Shown: positions 8,936 through 16,682 of the stretch, in pieces
Layout: each line of letters starts with the position of its first letter
Numbering within the stretch: position 1 is the stretch's first letter
Source of the DNA: JACCXM01 sp046328335
GTDB taxonomy: Bacteria; Chloroflexota; Chloroflexia; Thermomicrobiales; UBA6265
Length of the DNA: 64,000 bases
Assembly: GCA_046328335.1 (NCBI GenBank)
Contig: JAXLWU010000015.1
Coordinates: 1-64,000 of the forward strand
Direction: 5' to 3'
The notes under the pieces: model-generated
Databases searched by the model: none
Seen by the model: the letters and a program-made list of their open reading frames with translations, nothing else
Told to the model about the DNA's origin: nothing
Translations under genes and position numbers: made by a program

Positions 8936-9166
8936 CTTGTCACGTCGTGCGCAGGGAGAAGAATCTCGGAGAGGGATGACCACGAGCAGGCCGTCGTCAA
9001 TTCCCGCAATCAACGCCGGTTCGCACAACGTAGTTGCACCGAATCGGGGGTGGTGTTTGGAGCGGCGCACCAAACGTGGGCCACGCCTCGCCGGGGCGAG
9101 GCATGGCCCAGTGCCGAGGTCACTCCTTCGTCGGGACGACACCGGTGGCGCTCGTCTGCATGACAC
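8936..9166 (-). repeat. Dispersed inverted-repeat element, copy 1
   Basis: The 389-bp gap between 8854 and 9244 holds no convincing gene. At its right part, read on the minus strand, 9166-9105 has TGTCATGCAGACGAG, then GGTGTCGTCCCGAC, then a GAAGGAGTGACCTCG-like segment. This matches the plus strand at 25320-25372 (TGTCGTTCAGACGAA, then GGTGTCGTCCCGACC, then AGAAGGGACTCC). A degraded partner end with GAGAAGAATCTCGG lies near 8955-8970. I read it as an old non-coding mobile or palindromic repeat. Boundaries are approximate. Confidence 0.5.
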
Positions 9167-9243
9167 ACCGTCTCCACGTCGCCATAGCAACCGAGGTCCG
9201 CAATTTGCTCTTTTTCTAGAGCCGCGAATTGCCCGCTGGACGG

Positions 9244-9810
9244 TCAATGTCCCAGGGTGCGCACTGACTCGCGGCGGGGATGCCAGGCGATATCGGTGCT
9301 GCCAAACTCTGCCAGTAGCGCAAGGGCCTCGCGGTGGAGCGGCTGCAACCCCGGATGCTTGACTTTCCATTCGCCCGTCAGGCCGCGGATCACCAGTTGA
9401 CTATCGCCCCTCACCGCGATCGAAGTCGTTACCGCCCGGGGCCCGATCGTCATCAAGAGTTCCTGGAGCGCGGCGATCAGCGCGTGGAACTCGGCCTGAT
9501 TGTTCGTCATCCCGTCGCCGAATTGGATCTGCCGCGACGCGAGGATCCCCTGCGGCTCGACGATCTGGAAACTGCCGTAGCCTTTTCCGGGATTCCCCAA
9601 AGAGCCGCCATCGAAGACGATTGTGAAATCGGCTCCCTGCACCGCAAGTGCGGCACGACGCGACGAAGGATCGGGTTGGCGAGGTCCTTCGTCGCGCCGC
9701 AGCGCCGCCTGCAGTTTCCGCGTCAGCGCGATCAATTGCTCTCGGGTCAGGTTCTCCGGGTCGACTGCAAGGAGTCGACCCAGTTCGTTACCACCCGCCC
9801 GGTCTGTCAC
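9244..9810 (-). CDS. RNase HI-like protein with atypical C-terminus
   Basis: An RNase H-fold protein (188 residues) with a variable 55-residue N-terminal segment. Catalytic-type acidic residues are visible at Asp67 (VFDGGSLGNPG), Glu107 (MTNNQAEF) and Asp136 (VRGDSQLV). The protein stops soon after the last strand with WHPRRESVRTLGH. The usual fourth metal-binding Asp and the alanine/asparagine-rich final helix of the reverse-transcriptase-like RNase H group are missing. Its GTG start overlaps the EF-G-like gene stop in a GTGA, so it is translationally coupled to that gene. It may cleave RNA-DNA hybrids or only bind nucleic acid. Confidence 0.8.
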   Translation of the reverse strand: MTDRAGGNELGRLLAVDPENLTREQLIALTRKLQAALRRDEGPRQPDPSSRRAALAVQGADFTIVFDGGSLGNPGKGYGSFQIVEPQGILASRQIQFGDGMTNNQAEFHALIAALQELLMTIGPRAVTTSIAVRGDSQLVIRGLTGEWKVKHPGLQPLHREALALLAEFGSTDIAWHPRRESVRTLGH

Positions 9811-11891
9811 GCGTTGCTGGCTTCTGCCAACTTGGCCGCGGCGGCCTTGACCTGGTCAGCGATGTGCTGCGGTACTGGCTGGTAGTGCGAGAACGTCGTC
9901 GTGAACGAGCCTCGACCCTGAGTGATCGATCGCAGATCGGTGGCGTATCGCTGGACCTCTGCCGCCGGCACCTGGGCCTCGATTGTCGTCGTGCCGTTGG
10001 AACCTGGGTTCATGCCGCCGACATGCGCGCGCTTGGTGTTGAGATCGCTCATCACGTCGCCGGTGTAGTTGTCAGGTACGGTGACACGCAGGGTGACGAC
10101 CGGCTCCAGCAACACGGGCTTGCCCTGCAGAATGCCCCGCTTGAACGCCTCCTTCGAGGCGATCTTGAAGGACATTTCGTTGGAATCGACCGCGTGGTAC
10201 GAACCGTCGGTAAGCGTGACGCGGACGTTGACGACGGGGTATCCGGCAACGGGCCCGGCATCGAGCCCCTCGCGAACGCCCTTCTCGACGGCCGGGAAGA
10301 AGTTGCGTGGCACCGATCCACCGAAGACCCGTTCCCCAAATTCGAATTCCGAATCAGGGAGCGGTTCGAGTTCGAGGAACACATGACCATATTGCCCGGC
10401 GCCGCCGGTCTGCTTCTTGTGCTTGTACTCGGCAACGGTCTTGGCGGAGATCGTTTCGCGATAGGGTACGCGCGGCAACCCGAGGTCGACATTCGCGCCA
10501 AAGCGCCGTGTCATACGGTCGAGAGCGATCTGGATGTGCGGTTCACCGAGACCGGAGACGATGGTCTCACCGGTGCTAGGATCTCGTGAGAGTTTGAGCG
10601 TGGGATCCTCTTCGACCAGGCGCTGCAAGGCCGGTCCCATCTTGTCGAGGTCGGTCTTCGTTTTCGGATGAACGGACGCCGAGTACGACGGCTCGGGGAA
10701 CTCGATCCGGTTCAACGTGATCGGATTCGCCTTGTCGGCCAACGTGTCGCCCGTTGTCAATGTGGCGAGCTTGGCGACGGCGCCGATATCGCCGGTGCCG
10801 ATGGCCTCGGTATTGAGGTGGTCCTTGCCCCGCGCAAAGAAGAGTTGGCCCATGCGCTCGTCTTCGCCACGACTCGCATTCGTCAGAACAGAGTTGGACT
10901 TGATGCTGCCGGAATAGACCCGCATGTAGGTCACGCGGCCCACGTGCGGATCGGCCAAGGTCTTGAACGCAAGCGCGACGGGAGGACCCCCTGGGTCGGC
11001 TTTGACGTTGACCTCGTTGCCGTTGCGACTGCCTGTTTCCATGGCCTCGGCCGCGCTCGGGACATACTCGACGATCGCGTCGAGCAACTGGGCGATGCCG
11101 CGATTCAGCGTAGCGCTGCCGACAAGGACCGGGACAACCTGTCCCTTGGCCACGCACGTCTTGAGTCCGGCGGCCAATTCCTCGGTGGAAATGGCATCGT
11201 CTTCGAGGTACCGCATCATCAGGTCTTCGTCTTGCTCGGCGATCGACTCGACAAGTTGGCGACGATAGGTTTCCTCGGCCGACTTCAATTGATCGGGGAT
11301 GGGACCGGTCTCGAAGGCGCCCGCCGTGCCGTCGGCGTACGAGAAGGCTTGTTCGGACAGGAGATCGACGACGCCGCGAAACTGCTTCTCCGCCCCTATC
11401 GGGAACTGGATCGGCGCCACGGCCGTGCCGAACGCCGCCCGCGCCGACGCTAATGCACTGTCGAAATTCGCGTTCTCGCGGTCCATCTTGTTGATGAAGA
11501 TCAAGCGCGGAATGCCGCGTTCTTCAGCGAGACGCCACGCCTGCTCGGTCCCGACTTCGACGCCGGCGGACGCATCGACGACGATGATCGCGGCATCGCA
11601 GACGCGGAGCGCCGACTTGACCTCACCGATGAAGTCGGCGTACCCGGGGGCATCGATGATGTTGATCTTCGTGTCGCGCCACTCGACCGGGGCGACCGCC
11701 AGACTGACGGAGATGCGGCGCTTTATTTCATCCGGATCGTAGTCGGTGACGGTGTTGCCCTCATCGACACGACCCAGTCGGGTTGTGGCTTTGCTGTCGA
11801 AGAGGAGGGCCTCCGCCAGTGACGTCTTGCCCGCGCCACCATGCGCAAACAAGCCGACATTGCGGATGCGATCGGCGGAATACTGCTTCAC
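9807..11891 (-). CDS. Elongation factor G-like translational GTPase (EF-G paralogue)
   Basis: A 694-residue EF-G homologue with the full set of domains: GTPase with P-loop GGAGKTS at residues 18-24, G3 DAPGYADF at 80-87, G4 NKMD at 134-137, then domains II-V. Two features place it with the EF-G2-like paralogues rather than the main factor: the P-loop reads HGGAGKTS instead of HIDAGKTT, and the His after DxPG, which triggers GTP hydrolysis in canonical EF-G, is Tyr84. The GTG start at 11891 follows a strong GGAGGAGGAG site. No ribosomal protein genes adjoin it, which also fits an accessory factor. Confidence 0.88.
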   Translation of the reverse strand: MKQYSADRIRNVGLFAHGGAGKTSLAEALLFDSKATTRLGRVDEGNTVTDYDPDEIKRRISVSLAVAPVEWRDTKINIIDAPGYADFIGEVKSALRVCDAAIIVVDASAGVEVGTEQAWRLAEERGIPRLIFINKMDRENANFDSALASARAAFGTAVAPIQFPIGAEKQFRGVVDLLSEQAFSYADGTAGAFETGPIPDQLKSAEETYRRQLVESIAEQDEDLMMRYLEDDAISTEELAAGLKTCVAKGQVVPVLVGSATLNRGIAQLLDAIVEYVPSAAEAMETGSRNGNEVNVKADPGGPPVALAFKTLADPHVGRVTYMRVYSGSIKSNSVLTNASRGEDERMGQLFFARGKDHLNTEAIGTGDIGAVAKLATLTTGDTLADKANPITLNRIEFPEPSYSASVHPKTKTDLDKMGPALQRLVEEDPTLKLSRDPSTGETIVSGLGEPHIQIALDRMTRRFGANVDLGLPRVPYRETISAKTVAEYKHKKQTGGAGQYGHVFLELEPLPDSEFEFGERVFGGSVPRNFFPAVEKGVREGLDAGPVAGYPVVNVRVTLTDGSYHAVDSNEMSFKIASKEAFKRGILQGKPVLLEPVVTLRVTVPDNYTGDVMSDLNTKRAHVGGMNPGSNGTTTIEAQVPAAEVQRYATDLRSITQGRGSFTTTFSHYQPVPQHIADQVKAAAAKLAEASNA

Positions 11892-12099
11892 CGTTCTCCT
11901 CCTCCAGGTCGATTCCGAATCCAACTGGACGGTGCGGAGCATCGTCCGGGACGTCTCTTTTCGAGCCGACCGGATGCCTGGCCGCGCCGCCAGGATGGCG
12001 CCTTAGGTTGCGACGTCTTGCCGCTCGGGCGGCGAACCATGCCTTGACCGCCGGATCGAGGCGGCTGGCGTACCCCACGTGACGCTCGCGATGCGACAA

Positions 12100-12130
12100 G
12101 TATACGGAAGGACCGCACTTCGATATCAAC
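12100..12130 (-). promoter_or_regulatory. Candidate sigma-70-type promoter upstream of the EF-G-like gene
   Basis: On the minus strand TTGATA (12130-12125) and TATACT (12105-12100) are separated by 19 bp, about 210 bases before the GTG start at 11891. The -10 match is good, the spacing slightly long. The 316-bp gap 11892-12207 otherwise shows no gene. Confidence 0.35.
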
Positions 12131-12207
12131 TCTCTGGAGATTCGACCCAGTTCGCGCTTGGAGCATGACGATACGGTGGCTGTGTCGGAGTGCACGGTTG
12201 GTGGAGG

Positions 12208-12612
12208 TTATCCGAGCAGGCGGAGGAATCCGCGATCGACGGCGAAAACGTCGGTGACGCCGAGCCGATCGAGTACGGCGAGGTTGATGGCATCGGCGAG
12301 GGAGGCATCTGGCGTTCCTGATGGGGAGAGAACCATCCGCCGCGCGCTTTCGACATCGGGTGATGTAACGCAATACACCGGAATGCGGCACCGGGAGAGC
12401 CACAATCTCCCGGTGCCGCGGCCGAGCGCGGCGACCAGAAGTTCGTGCGCTGTTGCCAACGCGATGTCGGTCGTGAAGAGCCGGCTCCCCGACCCAACAA
12501 GATCGCGGTATGCGGCAACGGCCACGTCGTGCGACGCATCATCCCGGTCGGCCAGGGCAACGAGCGCCGATGCATCGACAAAGGTGTAGCCCGAAGATGC
12601 AGGCTCGGTCAT
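12208..12612 (-). CDS. PIN-domain ribonuclease, putative toxin
   Basis: A 134-residue PIN-domain protein. Conserved acidic residues fit the metal site: Asp13 (FVDASALVAL), Glu57 (ATAHELL), Asp102/Asp107 (PDASLADAIN) and Asp126 (FAVDRGFL). PIN proteins of this size are usually the toxins of VapBC-type modules and cut RNA. The ATG at 12612 overlaps the stop of the upstream helix-turn-helix gene (ATGA), the classic antitoxin-toxin order. The length and the DAINLAVLDRLG helix are typical. Target RNA cannot be inferred. Confidence 0.85.
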   Translation of the reverse strand: MTEPASSGYTFVDASALVALADRDDASHDVAVAAYRDLVGSGSRLFTTDIALATAHELLVAALGRGTGRLWLSRCRIPVYCVTSPDVESARRMVLSPSGTPDASLADAINLAVLDRLGVTDVFAVDRGFLRLLG

Positions 12613-12932
12613 GGATGTCCATCTCGCGGCAGCGTCTGGAGGTACCGGGGGCGACCACCGGCGATGTTGCCGCCGCCGCTGCCGCCGATGCCGATCACCT
12701 GATCGAGTGGATCGAGATCGTCGCTGGCCGCGAGTTGCTCGAGAAAACTGCCGGAGGCGGGCCGGACTTTGCGAAAAATGGCGGCATCCTCGGCGCGGAT
12801 GAACCACTGTCCTCCGATGCGATGACCGGTCAAGACCCCTTCCCTGAGATATCGCCGCACCTGTTCGGTCGAGCGCCCCAGGAGCCGCGCCGTCTCGCTG
12901 ACGGACATCATTTCACCGCGCACCATGTCCAT
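12609..12932 (-). CDS. Helix-turn-helix (MerR/excisionase-like) protein, putative antitoxin
   Basis: A small DNA-binding protein whose N-terminus has the winged-helix pattern of MerR/excisionase proteins: SVSETARLLGRSTEQVRRYL followed by a wing GHRIGGQWFI and RAEDAAIF. The rest (about 55 residues, Gly-rich near IGIGGSGGG) is variable and could contact the PIN partner. The start is taken at ATG 12932, preceded by GGAG; a longer TTG start at 12968 would abut the aminopeptidase stop. It overlaps the PIN gene by four bases, and probably represses the pair as an antitoxin. Use of this fold rather than AbrB/RHH is less common. Confidence 0.75.
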   Translation of the reverse strand: MDMVRGEMMSVSETARLLGRSTEQVRRYLREGVLTGHRIGGQWFIRAEDAAIFRKVRPASGSFLEQLAASDDLDPLDQVIGIGGSGGGNIAGGRPRYLQTLPRDGHP

Positions 12933-12968
12933 GACGCTCGTCTCCGCCCACTTCGGCCGTGTTGACAA

Positions 12969-14072
12969 TCAGATGCGATACGTACCGCGCTCGAGCACGA
13001 CCTCCCCGTCGGCGGTGACGATTCCGCTGTGACGGATGTCGCTGATCAGGTCCCAGTGGATCGCCGATTGATTGCTGCTACCAGTTTCGGGATAACCAGC
13101 GCCCAACGCCATGTGAATCGTCCCCCCCATTTTTTCATCGAGAAGGATGTTCTTTGTCCAGCGATCGATACCCGTATTTGTGCCGAAGGCGAACTCGCCG
13201 AGCTGGCGAGCCCCGGGGTCGGTGTCAAGCGAGGTGATGAGAAATTCCTCGTTCTTTGCCGCAGCAGCGTCCACCACCTTGCCGGCGGAGAACCGGAGGC
13301 GGATATCGGTGATCTCGCGGCCGTGGGTGACCACAGGGAACGAAAACGCGATCTCGCCTTCGACCGAGTTTTCCACTGGCCCGGTAAACACCTCACCGGA
13401 TGGGAAATTGCGCTTGCCATCGGAATTGACCCAGCGCCGGTTCTTGACACTCAACCGCAAGTCAGTGCCGGGTCCAATAACGTGAATCTCGTCGCGCTGT
13501 TGCAGATAGTCGATCATCGCCGCCTGCCGTGTCGAAAGTTCGCGCCAGGCCGCGACCGGATCAGGGCGATCGAGCATGCAGGCGGCGGCGAGGAAGCGGG
13601 TGAACTCCGCCGTGCTCATATCGGCGTCCTGAGCGTACGCGGCGGTCGGGAAAATCGTGAGTGACCAGCGCCGCTCGCCGCTCGCCGCGCGCTCGAACGC
13701 GCGCCGGCGGAGTTCGGCCCGTGATTGGTCCCACAGTTTCTGCCGCGCCGGATTGACGGCCGCTTCCGATCTCGTGTTGCTGCTGGCCAGCACGTCGATC
13801 GTCACATCGGCCTGTTCCCGCGACCACCGCTCGAAGGGAGCAATGAATTGGACCTGTTCATCTGTGCCGGTCAGGAGCAGATCGGCCTGGGTATCGGTAA
13901 AGACCGGCGCCAGCACCGGCAATCCGCCGCGCCGCAGCACCGAGCGATAGATCGCGCTCAGTAATTCCTCCGCGGCCACGCCGCCCGAGATGCCGACCGT
14001 TTCCCCGGGCTTGATCTCTGTCGAATATCCGGTCAGGACATCCGCCCAACCATCGAAATCGATAATAGCCAT
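12969..14072 (-). CDS. M29-family aminopeptidase
   Basis: A 367-residue metallo-aminopeptidase of family M29 (AmpS/PepS/aminopeptidase T). The expected ligands appear in order: Glu in FPSGEVF, Glu in LGEFAFGTN, His in GTIHMALG, His and Asp in AIHWDLI, plus the AGYPETG loop. These enzymes remove N-terminal residues from short peptides in the cytoplasm using two metal ions. It is the distal gene of the cluster 16653-12969, downstream of an amino-acid-type acyltransferase, an enolase-superfamily racemase and a permease, pointing to peptide or amino-acid derivative breakdown. A second copy of the family lies at 40490-41602. Confidence 0.92.
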   Translation of the reverse strand: MAIIDFDGWADVLTGYSTEIKPGETVGISGGVAAEELLSAIYRSVLRRGGLPVLAPVFTDTQADLLLTGTDEQVQFIAPFERWSREQADVTIDVLASSNTRSEAAVNPARQKLWDQSRAELRRRAFERAASGERRWSLTIFPTAAYAQDADMSTAEFTRFLAAACMLDRPDPVAAWRELSTRQAAMIDYLQQRDEIHVIGPGTDLRLSVKNRRWVNSDGKRNFPSGEVFTGPVENSVEGEIAFSFPVVTHGREITDIRLRFSAGKVVDAAAAKNEEFLITSLDTDPGARQLGEFAFGTNTGIDRWTKNILLDEKMGGTIHMALGAGYPETGSSNQSAIHWDLISDIRHSGIVTADGEVVLERGTYRI

Positions 14073-14092
14073 GATATTGATGCTTTCCTACG

Positions 14093-14611
14093 CTATCGGA
14101 TCCCACGCACGAGAACGACTCCGCCGATGAGTGCAGCGACGCCGATGAGTCGCGTAACATCCACGGGCCGCACCTCCGCGCCGAATGCCCCGATTTGGTC
14201 GAGCAAGACGCCGCCGATCATCTGACCGGTGATCAGCGACGCGACAAAGAGTCCTACCCCGATCTTCGGCGCAAGGTACGACGCCGCAATCAGATAGGGA
14301 ACGGCTAGAAGTCCCGTTATCACGTAGCCCCCGGGGAGGCCGCGAATGATGAGGAACAGGAGGGCTCCCGACGCGATCGCGATGACTCCAGTGAATACGG
14401 GCATGTCGAAAGGAAACGGAAGCGCGACACGGGAGCCGGCGAATCCACGGACTGCCAGCGCCAGGCTCAAGCCGGCCACTGTTCCCAGGATCGAGAGATA
14501 CGCGGCTTCGGATGGACCCCGGACCCTGTTCATGGCGCCGAGAAGCGCGACTTGCAGCGCCTGGGTGATGCCCAGAATCACGGTGATGGCAATGGCGAGC
14601 GCCTCACTCAT
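14093..14611 (-). CDS. DMT-superfamily membrane protein (DUF606/YdcZ type)
   Basis: A 172-residue membrane protein with about five hydrophobic helices. The pattern (ITQALQVALLGAMNRVRGP, FLIIRGLPGGYVITGLL, GQMIGGVLLDQIGAFG) matches the short DUF606 family of the drug/metabolite transporter superfamily, where two copies or a dimer make one carrier. The ATG at 14611 overlaps the stop of the racemase gene (ATGA), so it is translated with it. It probably moves the substrate or product of the neighbouring enzymes; the ligand is not known. Confidence 0.82.
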   Translation of the reverse strand: MSEALAIAITVILGITQALQVALLGAMNRVRGPSEAAYLSILGTVAGLSLALAVRGFAGSRVALPFPFDMPVFTGVIAIASGALLFLIIRGLPGGYVITGLLAVPYLIAASYLAPKIGVGLFVASLITGQMIGGVLLDQIGAFGAEVRPVDVTRLIGVAALIGGVVLVRGIR

Positions 14612-15741
14612 CCTTTGATCGTCCACCACGCTTCGCTGAATGTCCGCAGCCGGGCCTCATCCACCGTGATCCCGAGACCCGGCCGATCGGGCAGCCGAAC
14701 GCGATCCCGGTCATACCACCCCCGCGCGTCGCCGATATCCTCGGCGAGCATCAGCGGCCCGCCCATCTCCACCGTCCGCACGTTGCCGAGGGCGATGGCG
14801 GTGTGCAAGCCGGCGGCGGAGGCGATGGAACTCTCGACCATCGTCCCAACTTGTGCCGCAATCCCCGCCGTCTCCGCGATAGCATTCAACTTCAAGGCCA
14901 TCGCGATGCCGCCGGTCTTCATCAATTTGATATTGACCAGGTCGCAAGACCGCAACGAGACGGCGCGCAACATGTCCCGCGGGCCGTGGCAGCCTTCATC
15001 GATCATGATGGCAGCGCCGGTCTGCCGCCGCACCTCGGCGAGCCCTTCGAGATCCCACCAGACGACCGGTTGCTCGATGTAGGCCGGGCGAGAGGATTCC
15101 ATGGCGCGGATCGTCGCGATCGCCGCCGCTGGCGTCCGCCATCCCTGATTCACATCGACCTTGATGCCGATCTCCGGGCCCACGGCCTCCCTGACCGCGG
15201 CCAGGCGGACCGCGTCGTATGCGGGATTGGCAGTGTCACCGACCTTGACCTTGACAGTCCTGAACCCTGCGTCGACATGACGTTGCCCGGCCGCTGCCAT
15301 GTCCGCTGGGTCGCCCATGCTGATGACCCGGGAGATTTCGAGGAATTCTCGTGCCCTACCGCCGAGGAGTTGCCAGAGCGGAATACCTGCCGCCGAGGCC
15401 GCAAGATCGTGGAGCGCGATGTCGATGCCCGCTTTCGCGGTCGGGGCGCCTTCGAGCCGCGTGTCGAGCTCGCGCAGAATGGCGCTTCGACCGCGCGCAT
15501 CCTGGCCGATCAGGGCCGGCGCGAGGTCGCGACGCATCGCTTCGGCGACCCCCATCCACGTCTCCCCGGTGATGTTCGGATCGGGTGTTGACTCGCCCCA
15601 CCCGAGCGCACCACTTGCGGTCGCTATCCGGACGATAACGCTCAGGGTGTCAGGGTACGTCGCGTACGAAATGACGAACGGCTCGCGCAGCGGGAGCCGG
15701 ACGGGAATGATCTCAACGGAGGTAATGATCATGGCCACCAT
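14608..15741 (-). CDS. Enolase-superfamily (muconate-lactonizing/racemase subgroup) enzyme
   Basis: A 377-residue member of the mandelate racemase/muconate lactonizing group. Catalytic features are complete: base Lys166 in the KVKV motif (Lys164/Lys166), metal ligands Asp196 (VDVNQ), Glu223 (YIEQP) and Asp248 (MIDEG), and second base Lys272 (NIKLMKTGG). The pattern is that of the MLE subgroup, which includes o-succinylbenzoate synthase, N-acylamino-acid racemase and dipeptide epimerase. The C-terminal DxD typical of dipeptide epimerases is not evident (VEMGGP). The upstream GNAT gene favours an N-acylamino-acid racemase role. The start could be ATG 15741 or ATG 15732. Confidence 0.85.
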   Translation of the reverse strand: MVAMIITSVEIIPVRLPLREPFVISYATYPDTLSVIVRIATASGALGWGESTPDPNITGETWMGVAEAMRRDLAPALIGQDARGRSAILRELDTRLEGAPTAKAGIDIALHDLAASAAGIPLWQLLGGRAREFLEISRVISMGDPADMAAAGQRHVDAGFRTVKVKVGDTANPAYDAVRLAAVREAVGPEIGIKVDVNQGWRTPAAAIATIRAMESSRPAYIEQPVVWWDLEGLAEVRRQTGAAIMIDEGCHGPRDMLRAVSLRSCDLVNIKLMKTGGIAMALKLNAIAETAGIAAQVGTMVESSIASAAGLHTAIALGNVRTVEMGGPLMLAEDIGDARGWYDRDRVRLPDRPGLGITVDEARLRTFSEAWWTIKG

Positions 15742-15771
15742 CGTCGCACAAACACGGCCGGTTTGGGAGGA

Positions 15772-16653
15772 TCAATCGGCCGGCAAGTGGCGAAGAAGCA
15801 GCGACGGGTCGCGCTCTCCTTCAGCCGGGATAAAGCCGCAAACCACGAAGCCTTCGTCGAATGCGCGAGGGAGGTGATCGCGAAGCCGCATCCGATAGGC
15901 GTACGCGGCGCCAGGGTCGGCTTGCACCAACGCGTCGATGTCGGCGGGAATCGCTATCTGCACCGCTCGTTCCTTGCTTCCTGCGCAGTACTTGGAGAGC
16001 GTGCTCCATGCCGGATCTGCCTGGTAGGCGGAAGGATTGACGATGCGCGCGACAACTTCGGGCCGGGTGATCTCCCAGGAAAGGTGCAGGCGGTCCGAGG
16101 GCATCCCTCCATAGCGATCGGTGGCGAACCATGACCCGTAGCGATCGATCTCATAGTGGCGCGAAATGGCGCCAAGTTTGCCAAAATTGAGACGGGCGTT
16201 CGCTGCCAGAAGGGGATCGACCGTCCAGACGATTTCTTCGAAGCCAGCTTTCCAGGCGATCGCCGCCTGGAGTCGTTTCAACTCGGTGGCCAGACCGAAA
16301 TTGCGCGCTTCGGCCCGCACCGCCATGAAGTCGGAGACGAGGCGGGGATGGCCGACGAATCCGCCCCAGCCGATCACTGCGCCGAGGGCAGGGCCGGATT
16401 CATCCGCCGCGAAGACTCCGAGCACGGCGCCGCCGGTCTCTTTCACCACCACCAGTTCGTTTGCGGAAACCAGATCGCGCTCGCTGATGCCGTACGCGGA
16501 TTCCTGAAGCTCCTCGGCAGACGCCAGATCACCGAGGGTTTGCAGGATTTGGAAGCGAAACGTTCTGCCGCGGATGGTCTTCAACCAGCCCTGATCTCCA
16601 TCGGCAGCGAAACCGAGCGCGGTGGGTTCAGGGAAGGTTTCGCTTTCAGGCAT
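15772..16653 (-). CDS. GNAT-superfamily acyltransferase (COG3375-like)
   Basis: A 293-residue protein of the predicted GNAT group often labelled COG3375. The core shows an acyl-CoA-binding-like stretch (SDFMAVRAEARNFGLATELK) and the conserved WTVDPLLAANARLNFGKLGA segment. Members of this group occur beside N-succinylamino-acid racemases, where a GNAT enzyme succinylates D-amino acids before racemisation and desuccinylation. Here it is the first gene of a minus-strand cluster, 30 bp ahead of an enolase-superfamily enzyme. The substrate is inferred from that context only. Confidence 0.75.
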   Translation of the reverse strand: MPESETFPEPTALGFAADGDQGWLKTIRGRTFRFQILQTLGDLASAEELQESAYGISERDLVSANELVVVKETGGAVLGVFAADESGPALGAVIGWGGFVGHPRLVSDFMAVRAEARNFGLATELKRLQAAIAWKAGFEEIVWTVDPLLAANARLNFGKLGAISRHYEIDRYGSWFATDRYGGMPSDRLHLSWEITRPEVVARIVNPSAYQADPAWSTLSKYCAGSKERAVQIAIPADIDALVQADPGAAYAYRMRLRDHLPRAFDEGFVVCGFIPAEGERDPSLLLRHLPAD

Positions 16654-16682
16654 CGACGCCCCGGCTCAAGGCGCGTTTCTCG

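Noticed and set aside
8855..9243. Short ORFs on both strands in the gap after the ThDP enzyme
   Set aside because: No ribosome sites, mutual overlap in several frames, and the region is explained better by the repeat element.
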